Shown here: positions 1-6,137 of the stretch, piece by piece
Layout: each line of letters opens with the position of its first letter
How positions within the stretch are numbered: position 1 is the stretch's first letter
Made by a program: the position numbers and the translations under genes
Source of the DNA: Collinsella sp.
Lineage (GTDB): Bacteria; Actinomycetota; Coriobacteriia; Coriobacteriales; Coriobacteriaceae
Reading direction: 5' to 3'
Length of the DNA stretch: 22,466 nucleotides
Assembly (NCBI GenBank): GCA_019419555.1
Contig: DXZR01000037.1
Coordinates: 1 to 22,466, forward strand
The notes under the pieces: model-generated
Told to the model about the DNA's origin: nothing
Database searches by the model: none
What the model saw: the letters and a program-made list of their open reading frames with translations, nothing else

Positions 1-375
1 GTCGGGCTCGTCGAAGGAGAGGGACTCCGTCCAGTCCCAGTAGGCCCCCGTCCAGGCGCCCCTGCGCCTGCCGGCCGGCGTCGTCTCGTCGAAGACGAGG
101 CCGTGGCGCAGCAGGAACTTCGACATCCGCTGCTTGGCGTGTTGCAGGTCGTCGCGCGCGTCCTCGAGGGCGCTCGTCGGGGACCCACACCTCGACGACG
201 TTGCGGCGCGCCAGCATGCGTGCCAGCCACTCGGCGTCGCGGCGGTCGTTCTTGCGGCCGCGGTCGGCCGCGGGCCGGTGCATCTTCGGGACCGCCCCGA
301 CGACGCAGCCGAGGCCGAGGGCCCGCAGCGCGCGGCCGCGGTTGATGGTACGACCATTGTCGCCCGACCCACGAG
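1..375 (-). pseudogene. IS110-family transposase relic, frameshifted and cut by the window edge
   Basis: Read on the minus strand, about 375-178 encodes an IS110-like stretch with KNDRRDAEWLARML followed by VWVPDE, the typical DEDD-transposase signature. About 174-1 continues in a different frame with QHAKQRMSKFLLRHG and then a Trp-rich stretch, also typical of IS110. The join lies near 170-180, where one base appears gained or two lost. The N-terminal part with the first catalytic Asp is missing on the right side, and the left side runs off the window. This is therefore a dead fragment. Family assignment rests on remembered motifs only. Confidence 0.72.
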
Positions 376-659
376 AGAGCTGCAAGGGGAGAGGCCCCAA
401 TGTTCAACTCATATCGTCTGTTGTGCCAGAGTCGCTCGGGAAAGCGCGACCGACGCAGCGCGCTGTTTTCCAGTCACATCCAGTTCGGGTTGATTTCAGC
501 ATGCGATAAGAAACTGGATTTGAATTTCGACTCGAAAGATGGGCAATGCTGATGAGAAACGCTTGGAGTTCGGGATTGCGCGGCGTGAAGCGACCCTCTT
601 CTTATCGAGTTCGTTACAATGTAGGAAAAACAGTAAGTAAGAAGACCTCTGATTGCTTT
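376..659. other. Non-coding stretch between the IS110 relic and the DUF2975 gene
   Basis: No convincing gene is seen. The one structured element is an 8-bp inverted repeat, ATCCAGTT (478-485) and AACTGGAT (512-519). A short TTTCG-act-CGAAA hairpin follows at about 526-538. The last part is AT-richer and holds a possible promoter for the next gene. Confidence 0.5.
592..620 (+). promoter_or_regulatory. Possible promoter of the DUF2975 gene (good -10, weak -35)
   Basis: TACAAT at 615-620 is a good -10 hexamer. It lies about 50 bases before the start codon and is followed by an A-rich leader. No good -35 hexamer is present at the expected distance, so the assignment is tentative. Confidence 0.3.
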
Positions 660-672
660 AGGAGGAGCTGTG

Positions 673-1209
673 GTGAATAGCGCCCAGAAGATCGATAAGT
701 CCATCCAGAAGATGATGACTCTCGGAAGAAGGCTTGGGATTCTGTTTACGGCGCTGTTTATAGCGGTGTGTTGCTGTTCGGTGGTGGTGGTTATTTCCAT
801 TGGGCTTATGGCTGCTCAAGGAAACCTATATGATCCATCAAAGACGGTTTCCGTAGTGGTTCCTTTGATGTATCTTCTGATTTCCGGAGGGGCCACATGG
901 ACCCTGCGGGGAATCAGCATGGACATGGCTCATGGCGAATCGCCCTTTACCCTTTCGCATGCTCGAAGAATCTCGATTATCGGGTGGCTGTTTGTTGCAG
1001 CGGCAATAGGTGACCTCTTGTTTTCTCCGGGGTTTCTTTCGATAGTGATTGGCCCCTTCGACTTGCTGGGGAACGCCTATTCGATGTTTGAAAACCTGGC
1101 CCTGCCCATAGATATTGGTGCTGTGCTGGGGGCCGTTTGCTGCTTCTCGATTTCTGCGATATGGCGCTACGGAGCTCTGCTTCAAGACCAGACCGAGGAT
1201 TTGGTGTGA
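673..1209 (+). CDS. DUF2975-like small integral membrane protein
   Basis: A 178-residue protein with about four hydrophobic segments: residues about 20-45, 60-75, 100-125 and 150-170. GESPFT is seen just before the third segment, as is typical of DUF2975 proteins; the biochemical function of that family is unknown. Two adjacent GTG codons (670 and 673) could start it. AGGAGG at 660-665 favours 673, leaving seven bases. The gene ends eight bases before an HTH regulator. DUF2975-HTH pairs are a common two-gene arrangement in Firmicutes and Actinobacteria, and the membrane partner is usually thought to work with the regulator. Whether this pair has any link with the peptide cluster downstream is unknown, because a hairpin separates them. 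Confidence 0.75.
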   Translation: MNSAQKIDKSIQKMMTLGRRLGILFTALFIAVCCCSVVVVISIGLMAAQGNLYDPSKTVSVVVPLMYLLISGGATWTLRGISMDMAHGESPFTLSHARRISIIGWLFVAAAIGDLLFSPGFLSIVIGPFDLLGNAYSMFENLALPIDIGAVLGAVCCFSISAIWRYGALLQDQTEDLV

Positions 1210-1217
1210 GGGGCGGC

Positions 1218-1547
1218 ATGGACTATCTGATTATTGAGCTTGAAAGCTTATTGCTTCGACGCGGAAAGACGAGTACGGATATCATTCGGGCGACCGGGCA
1301 CACACCGGCAAGTATCTCAAAAATACGAAATGGCAAGGTGAAGGCAATTAGGTTAAAGACATTGCTGGATATTTGCGTAGAGCTTGATTGCCAGCCTGGC
1401 GATCTTATTAAGCGCGTCAACGAAAGAGAACTTGAGGAACTGGCGACGCGGCGCGCCCGCAACGCGCTGAGCAGGGCGACCGCGACGGGTGATGACCCGG
1501 TCCTGGAGTCAGATCATGTTTACGTGGTCGATCTTAGAGACGACTGA
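1218..1547 (+). CDS. Cro/C1-type helix-turn-helix regulator, partner of the DUF2975 protein
   Basis: A 109-residue protein. Residues about 5-65 form a compact HTH of the kind usually paired with DUF2975: a TSTDIIRATGHTPASISKIR helix region, then KAIRLKTLLDICVELDCQPGD, a strongly conserved ending of this small HTH family. The C-terminal 45 residues are Arg- and Asp-rich and look flexible. GAGGGG at 1208-1213 precedes the ATG, and the gene follows the DUF2975 stop by eight bases, so they are co-transcribed. An upstream in-frame start at 1137 would overlap the DUF2975 gene and was not chosen. It probably binds its own promoter; no operator can be named. A strong hairpin follows the stop. Confidence 0.8.
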   Translation: MDYLIIELESLLLRRGKTSTDIIRATGHTPASISKIRNGKVKAIRLKTLLDICVELDCQPGDLIKRVNERELEELATRRARNALSRATATGDDPVLESDHVYVVDLRDD

Positions 1548-1578
1548 GGCTGGAGAATAAAAAAGTATTGAGCAGGTG

Positions 1579-1613
1579 CAGCCCGTGAAAACAACGGTTT
1601 TCACGGGCTGTTC
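1579..1613 (+). terminator. Hairpin terminator after the DUF2975-HTH pair
   Basis: A perfect 14-bp stem, CAGCCCGTGAAAAC (1579-1592) with GTTTTCACGGGCTG (1597-1610), and an AACG loop. The following bases TTCATT are only weakly T-rich, so termination may be partial. It separates the regulator pair from the peptide cluster. Confidence 0.7.
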
Positions 1614-1719
1614 ATTCAACGTCCTGCAGTGGCCTGTATTTCTCGCCGCGTCACTGGGGAACGAGAGAGTCATTTCCTGTGCTGGATGCAGGGGGGTGCT
1701 TACCTTGTGTAATATATAA

Positions 1720-1774
1720 ATAAGCTTATATTGAAATATGATACATATCGAATTAGAATAACATTATCAATTCG
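1720..1774 (+). promoter_or_regulatory. Promoter of the RiPP cluster with flanking palindromes
   Basis: TTGAAA (1731-1736), a 17-base spacer and TAGAAT (1754-1759) form a near-consensus housekeeping promoter about 40 bases before the first precursor. A perfect 10-bp palindrome ATAAGCTTAT (1720-1729) sits directly upstream of the -35. A 6-bp inverted repeat CGAATT (1749-1754) / AATTCG (1769-1774) brackets the -10. Both are plausible operator sites. This AT-rich stretch stands out against its surroundings. Confidence 0.7.
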
Positions 1775-1797
1775 GTATGCAAGGAAAGGAGGGAGAG

Positions 1798-1917
1798 ATG
1801 GATTGGATTAACGAGCCGGAGGAAGGCGTTGCACCCGCGTGCGGCAACTGCTTCTTCTACGCGCACGGGGGATGCACGAAGAGGTGCCCCAATCAGTCCT
1901 GCACGTTCCGTTTCTAG
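1798..1917 (+). CDS. Cys-rich 39-residue RiPP precursor peptide, copy 1
   Basis: This small ORF opens with MDWINEPEEG and continues into a core with C15, C18, C26, C30 and C35, containing CFFYAHG and ending TFRF. AGGAGGG at 1787-1793 is ideally placed before the ATG. A second peptide of exactly the same length follows 46 bases later; 23 of 39 positions are identical, including all five cysteines. Together with a radical SAM/SPASM maturase and ABC transporters in the same operon, this indicates a substrate for thioether or other Cys-linked modification (sactipeptide- or ranthipeptide-like). The leader would be only about 14 residues, with no Gly-Gly cleavage motif. I do not recognise a named family, and the chemistry is inference. 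Confidence 0.8.
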   Translation: MDWINEPEEGVAPACGNCFFYAHGGCTKRCPNQSCTFRF

Positions 1918-1963
1918 GGGGCAGAGATGAACTGGCTTTCTACCGCGAAAGGAGGGGAATGAA

Positions 1964-2083
1964 ATGGAATGGATTACCGAGCCGTCAGCCGGGGCTGAGC
2001 CCATGTGCAACAATTGCTTCTTTTACGCGCACGGCAGCTGCAGCACCAAGTGTTCTTCACAGGAGTGCACTATCCGCTTTTAG
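1964..2083 (+). CDS. Cys-rich 39-residue RiPP precursor peptide, copy 2
   Basis: Paralogue of the peptide at 1798, same length and same cysteine positions (C15, C18, C26, C30, C35), with the shared core motif NCFFYAHG and the ending CTIRF. Its leader starts MEWITEPSAG. AGGAGG at 1950-1955 lies eight bases before the ATG. Differences between the copies fall mainly between cysteines, as expected when the Cys framework and the first ring segment are constrained. The last codons and the stop lie inside the 5' arm and loop of a long hairpin, so RNA folding and translation of the 3' end are linked. Confidence 0.8.
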   Translation: MEWITEPSAGAEPMCNNCFFYAHGSCSTKCSSQECTIRF

Positions 2084-2111
2084 CGGATAGTGCACGCCGT
2101 ACGGCGTGCAC
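2065..2111 (+). promoter_or_regulatory. Compound hairpin and 22-bp palindrome at the end of precursor 2
   Basis: GTGCACTATCCGCT (2065-2078) pairs perfectly with AGCGGATAGTGCAC (2082-2095) across a TTT loop. The hexamer GTGCAC at 2090-2095 also begins a perfect 22-bp palindrome (2090-2111; half-site GTGCACGCCGT). The two folds share this hexamer and compete. The precursor stop codon TAG (2081-2083) is inside the first hairpin. No T-run follows, so it is more likely a partial terminator, attenuator or mRNA stabiliser that raises precursor output relative to the enzymes. Confidence 0.7.
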
Positions 2112-2248
2112 AGACTGTTCAAAGATATTTTGGCCAGCAGCGCCTGAGGGGCGATGTGGCATTGCAATATGGGGGGCGAACCGACGTTACCTATAACCCC
2201 GCACAATTGCCATGTCGTCCCTTTTTATTGACGGGGAGGATGTCGTCC

Positions 2249-3169
2249 ATGCGGGAAGTCCCAGTTGAATTGCGTGCCATATCCAAGAGATATGGCGGGT
2301 TTGAAGCGGTTAAATCAGTCTCGTTCTCTTTAATGGAAGGCGAGCTGTGTGCACTCATTGGGGAGAATGGTGCCGGCAAGAGCACGTTAATTCGATTGAT
2401 CACGGGGCTTTCGGAGCCATCGTCAGGAACGATCTCGATGTTTGGGCAAACCGGGAGACGTGAAATACGGAGCTGCAGGGAAAGGCTGGGTTATATGCCC
2501 GACCTCAATGCTTCGTATCCTAATCTGACCGCGCGAGACAACTTGGTCGTTCGCTGTATTGAGTGGGGGCTTCCCACCGATCGTTCCATCGACGGTGTGT
2601 TATCAACCGTCGGTTTGGGGGAGGCCGGCGGGAAGAAAGTGAAGAACTTCTCAATGGGAATGAGGAGGCGTCTCGATCTGGCCATAGCGTTGCTGGGCGA
2701 TCCGGAGCTGTTGATCCTGGACGAGCCGACAAACGGCCTGGATCCGATGGGGATAGTCGAAGTAAGAAAAATCCTTACGCATCTTAACAAAGATCAAGGT
2801 AAAACGATTCTCGTATCCAGCCACAATCTTGAGGAGATGCACAAGCTGGCAACTGATTACCTCTTCATAAGTCATGGTCGCCTCATTCGAAGGATGACCG
2901 CACCTCAGCTGGAAAAGTCATGCCGCGGTGGTTTCGTGTTGCATGTGGACGATCTGGAGCGAACGAGATCGGTTCTCGGAGATGAGACCTCACATTCTTT
3001 TCTGCCGGACGGCAGCGTCCTTATGCGCTATGAGGAGAAAAAGGAAGGGCGGGGCATTGCAATCGAAGCGCTCTCGACCGCAGGTGTGAGGGTTGCGGAG
3101 GCGTATTCTCATAGGAAGAGCCTTGAGGAGTTTTATTCGGAGCTCATCGGTCGAGAGAGCGAGCTGTGA
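2249..3169 (+). CDS. ABC transporter ATP-binding protein (BcrA/NatA type)
   Basis: A 306-residue cytoplasmic ATPase. Walker A GENGAGKST is at residues 38-46, the signature FSMGM at 134-138, Walker B LLILDEPT at 154-161 and the H-loop His at 192; a C-terminal domain of about 100 residues follows, as in BcrA/NatA/CcmA-like subunits. GGGGAGG at 2233-2239 fits a start at the ATG at 2249 better than the ATG at 2240, which would touch it. The stop overlaps the ATG of the next gene (TGATG). With the two permeases it forms an ABC-2-type complex. In peptide antibiotic clusters such complexes usually give the producer immunity (LanFEG or BcrAB type). That role is inference from position. Confidence 0.85.
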   Translation: MREVPVELRAISKRYGGFEAVKSVSFSLMEGELCALIGENGAGKSTLIRLITGLSEPSSGTISMFGQTGRREIRSCRERLGYMPDLNASYPNLTARDNLVVRCIEWGLPTDRSIDGVLSTVGLGEAGGKKVKNFSMGMRRRLDLAIALLGDPELLILDEPTNGLDPMGIVEVRKILTHLNKDQGKTILVSSHNLEEMHKLATDYLFISHGRLIRRMTAPQLEKSCRGGFVLHVDDLERTRSVLGDETSHSFLPDGSVLMRYEEKKEGRGIAIEALSTAGVRVAEAYSHRKSLEEFYSELIGRESEL

Positions 3170-3987
3170 TGAAACGCGAGTTCATCTCAGCTTTTCGGAG
3201 CGAGGTATGGTTGCTCGCCAGGCACCCGGCGACCGCTCTGATGATTGCGCTTGCGGCTGTGCTGTATGTGGTTGCGGCTGCGACTTCGTCTGAGGTGCTG
3301 ATCATGGTCGCCGGTGATGACCCGTATACGCTTGGAGGGGCTATAGGTTTTATTGGAAACCTAGTGGATGCAGGGGACGTTTTGGGCTCTGTTGCCCGGA
3401 CGTCTTTTGCGTCTACAGTGGCCTGGATTCCGGTGACGATTCTCTACGCGGTTTACGCTACGTCGAGAGACTTTGAATCCGTGGCTTACGCCGTATCGAG
3501 ATCGCGAGGGGTGTCGCAGGCGGCGATTGTGATCACGAAGCTGTTGGTGAACTGCACTCTGGTCGGTGCCGTGTATCTTCTTTCTACGACTGCGCTGTAT
3601 TTAACCAAGATGGCCCAATGGGACGTTGGGGCCTCGTGCTCAGGGTTTGCCCAATTTGTATCGATTGCGCTGATGATCGCGCTGCTGCTCATTTCGATGT
3701 ACGCCGCTACCTTCGCCCTGTATTTGCTCACGAGGAGTGTGGTGGCGAGCAGCGTCGTTGCAATAGCGGTTTCGACATTTGTGATGGTGTGGTTCCCAAG
3801 TACATACGGAAGCGGTCGGCCCAGCTTGCTGCTCATGCTCTCGCCCGTGTATTACCTGATGAACCTGTGTTCCCTGAGTATGCAGAATGTTGGTGTAATT
3901 CAGGTTTTGCTGTATGCGGGCGGCACTGTGCTTGTGTCGGTTGGAGTTGCGCTCGTCTCGCTATTTGTAAGGACGGCGGTTCGATGA
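3169..3987 (+). CDS. ABC-2-type permease subunit 1 (possible immunity transporter)
   Basis: A 272-residue integral membrane protein with about six hydrophobic spans: around residues 22-40, 80-100, 120-145, 165-190, 195-215 and 235-265. A short charged N-terminus (MKREFISAFRSEVW) precedes the first span, the usual layout of ABC-2 permeases. The start ATG overlaps the ATPase stop by one base, and the gene overlaps the next permease by four bases (ATGA). This indicates translational coupling and a stoichiometric complex. The substrate cannot be read from sequence; export or detachment of the modified peptide from the membrane is the contextual guess. Confidence 0.75.
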   Translation: MKREFISAFRSEVWLLARHPATALMIALAAVLYVVAAATSSEVLIMVAGDDPYTLGGAIGFIGNLVDAGDVLGSVARTSFASTVAWIPVTILYAVYATSRDFESVAYAVSRSRGVSQAAIVITKLLVNCTLVGAVYLLSTTALYLTKMAQWDVGASCSGFAQFVSIALMIALLLISMYAATFALYLLTRSVVASSVVAIAVSTFVMVWFPSTYGSGRPSLLLMLSPVYYLMNLCSLSMQNVGVIQVLLYAGGTVLVSVGVALVSLFVRTAVR

Positions 3988-4772
3988 ATCTTGGGATGTC
4001 GGTCAGGGCGGAACTGTTCCGCGCAAGGAGAATGAAACTCGCCGTGATAATAGCGCTGATGTATTTGGGCATCGCGGGGATTTATGTGTTTGCCGGGTCC
4101 GGCGCATGGGTCTCCGCAGGGGGAGAGGGCCAGTTCTTTGGCTTTTCCGCCGATCCGGGCTATCTTTTCTCGATAGGGGTTGGGCCAACGGGTATCTCTT
4201 CCTGGCTAAGTGTCGTCTCCATGGCGCATACGGTGTTCTTCCCAATCGTCTCTGTTGTTGTGGCGGGGACGCTATTCGGTGATGCGACGAGCGTGTCGGC
4301 AAGGGGAGTTTCGATTGCTCGGGGCTTCCGCAGCTGGCAGCTGTTTGCGGCAAAGACATTGGCTTGCGAAGTGTATACGCTGTGCCCCTACATCGTGTTT
4401 ACTCTCGGTGTCGCTGCGGTCTTTGCCGTGTGCTCCGGAAGCGGTCTAGACAGCCTTACGGTTGGTAATGTGACCTCGGCACTCCTGTCGAATATCGTTA
4501 TAGACGCCGCTTATACGCTGATGGTTGCGGTTGCATATGAGGTGTTCAGGATCAGATCTCTTGTGTCGGGAGCCTTGCTGGTCGCAACGTTCGCGGGCCT
4601 TGTTATCGCGATGAGTTTCCCAACCGTTTTACCCCCGGTTCACATGGCTTATTGGATGAGGGCGTGCGGGGCTGCCGGCGGGACGGTCCTGATGGCTGCA
4701 TGCGGCCATGCGGTCATCGTGTCGCTCGCATGTCTATTGCTGCTTTCGTGCAGTTTTTATCGAAGAAGGTAG
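3984..4772 (+). CDS. ABC-2-type permease subunit 2 (possible immunity transporter)
   Basis: A 262-residue integral membrane protein starting MNLGMSVRAELFRARR and then alternating hydrophobic spans, about six in total. It follows the first permease with a 4-base ATGA overlap. The open frame extends further upstream to 3618 inside the previous gene, but the overlap start fits the operon and the family length. It is not obviously similar to permease 1 along its length, so the pair is probably a heterodimer like LanE/LanG. A gap of 66 bases separates it from the maturase frame. Confidence 0.72.
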   Translation: MNLGMSVRAELFRARRMKLAVIIALMYLGIAGIYVFAGSGAWVSAGGEGQFFGFSADPGYLFSIGVGPTGISSWLSVVSMAHTVFFPIVSVVVAGTLFGDATSVSARGVSIARGFRSWQLFAAKTLACEVYTLCPYIVFTLGVAAVFAVCSGSGLDSLTVGNVTSALLSNIVIDAAYTLMVAVAYEVFRIRSLVSGALLVATFAGLVIAMSFPTVLPPVHMAYWMRACGAAGGTVLMAACGHAVIVSLACLLLLSCSFYRRR

Positions 4773-4838
4773 TGCGCTGGCGTATGCGCAGCGTCTGAGG
4801 GTCGATATGGATTTGATTGGAAATGGAGATGGTGCGAA

Positions 4839-5057
4839 GTGAAACTGTCGCAATTTAATGTGGTGCATGAACATAACGGAAGTCTTCTTATCATGAATGC
4901 GCGAACCGGCGGCATCCTGTCGTTAAATCCGGAATACGCGTAGAAATTCAAAAGGATTCAAGAAGGGGACGTTCGGGATGCCGATGATCTTGTCGCGGAG
5001 CTGATAAGGGGAGGCATCCTAGTCAATGAGGAGAGGGACGAGCTTGGGGAGATCAGG
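4839..5057 (+). pseudogene. N-terminal RRE-like domain of the maturase, interrupted by an in-frame amber codon
   Basis: From GTG 4839 the frame reads KLSQFNVVHEHNGSLLIMNA, matching the usual start of peptide-recognition (RRE, PqqD-like) domains on SPASM maturases: short beta strands around 'NVVHEHNGSLLIMN' and 'GGILSLN'. Codon 35 is TAG (4941-4943). The same frame then continues open with a helical stretch (EGDVRDADDLVAELIRGGIL) straight into the radical SAM domain with no other lesion. GGAG at 4825-4828 lies ten bases before the GTG. Ordinary decoding yields a 34-residue fragment. The site is either a recent nonsense mutation, a readthrough site, or a base-call error. Confidence 0.75.
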
Positions 5058-6137
5058 TTGCAAAGTCGCGCCGCGCGCTTTGCGAATACTGCTCTGTCCC
5101 TTACCATTGCGCCAACGATGGCTTGCAACTTTTGCTGTCCCTACTGCTATGAAAAGGGACAGGCGTACACGACGATGGGCGAGGAGGTTTTGACACAGCT
5201 CTCCAAGTTCGTGAAAGATTACTATCCTGGTATCGCAAGTCTCTCAGTTGGATGGTACGGCGGCGAGCCTCTGCTCGGAATGAAGATGATCGAACGGATT
5301 ACGTCGGATCTGAAAGATGTCGTGGGGCCAACGTGTGAATATTCCGCATCGATAGTGACAAATGGCTATCTGCTGACGCCTGATGTTGCAAGGAGGCTCG
5401 CGGCATGTGGTGTGACGAGCGCGCAAGTGACTATAGATGGATCGAAGTCGGATCACGATTCGAGAAGGATTCTTCACGACGGAAGCCCTACATACGAACG
5501 TATTCTCAAGAACGTCAAAGAGTGTGCCGACATCATCGATATTTCGATAAGGAGCAACGTCGACAAGACCAACATCGAGGCCGCTCAAGAGCTATTGGAT
5601 TATCTCGAGCTAAATGGCCTGATGAATAAGGTTCACTTCTATTTAGCCCCTGTTGACGATATCAATCAGGTATGTGCGAACGACAGCCACTGCTTTACTG
5701 TAAAAGAGTTCTCGTATGAGGAGACTGAGTTTTATAAAAGGGCAATTGCGCGGGGCTTCAAAGTTCAACCTTTTGGTGGGACGAATTTCGGGATATGTTG
5801 CGCCGTTGGAATCAACTCGTACGTGGTTGATCCCGTCGGAGATTTGTATAAGTGCTGGGATGACATTGGAATGAAGGAGCGGAGGGTCGGAACTATTTTC
5901 GAGCCGCCAATGTTGAGCAAGAACATGATTAACTGGATGGCATATGAGCCGGATGACCCGGAATGCCAAGAGTGCTTTGCTTTTCCCATGTGCATGGGAG
6001 GGTGCCCCAACCACGCCTTAAACGGTGAGGGGAAACGTTGCGTTTCCTTCCGGTATGATGCCGAGCAAAAAATGCTGCTCTCCCAGATGATGAATACGGC
6101 AAAACGGGGTGCGGGGCAAAATGAGGCTGATGCTTAA
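5058..6137 (+). CDS. Radical SAM/SPASM peptide maturase (catalytic and SPASM domains)
   Basis: Counting from GTG 4839 the complete protein would have 432 codons. The radical SAM cluster motif CX3CX2C (C96, C100, C103, in CNFCCPYC) binds the [4Fe-4S] that cleaves SAM. The SPASM region follows: C320/C321, a 'DPVGDLYKC' ending at C339, then C376, C379, C385, C389 and C401, enough for two auxiliary clusters. This architecture is that of sactipeptide, ranthipeptide and similar RiPP maturases; the two Cys-rich peptides upstream are the likely substrates. Because of the amber codon at 4941-4943, the longest uninterrupted product starts at TTG 5058, preceded by GGGGAG at 5046-5051 with six bases between. 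That product (359 residues) keeps every catalytic Cys but lacks the RRE. The gene overlaps the exporter by 17 bases. Confidence 0.85.
   Translation: MQSRAARFANTALSLTIAPTMACNFCCPYCYEKGQAYTTMGEEVLTQLSKFVKDYYPGIASLSVGWYGGEPLLGMKMIERITSDLKDVVGPTCEYSASIVTNGYLLTPDVARRLAACGVTSAQVTIDGSKSDHDSRRILHDGSPTYERILKNVKECADIIDISIRSNVDKTNIEAAQELLDYLELNGLMNKVHFYLAPVDDINQVCANDSHCFTVKEFSYEETEFYKRAIARGFKVQPFGGTNFGICCAVGINSYVVDPVGDLYKCWDDIGMKERRVGTIFEPPMLSKNMINWMAYEPDDPECQECFAFPMCMGGCPNHALNGEGKRCVSFRYDAEQKMLLSQMMNTAKRGAGQNEADA

Noticed and set aside
1798..2083. Precursors as lanthipeptide or lasso peptide
   Set aside because: No LanM/LanB/LanC, B1/B2 or cyclase genes are present; the only modification enzyme is a SPASM radical SAM protein.
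2090..2248. Extended N-terminus of the ABC ATPase from 2090
   Set aside because: The upstream frame runs through the palindrome and has no family similarity; the ribosome site fits ATG 2249.
4941..4943. Amber codon as a pyrrolysine site
   Set aside because: No pyl genes are visible and radical SAM RRE domains have no known need for pyrrolysine; a mutation, readthrough or base-call error is simpler.
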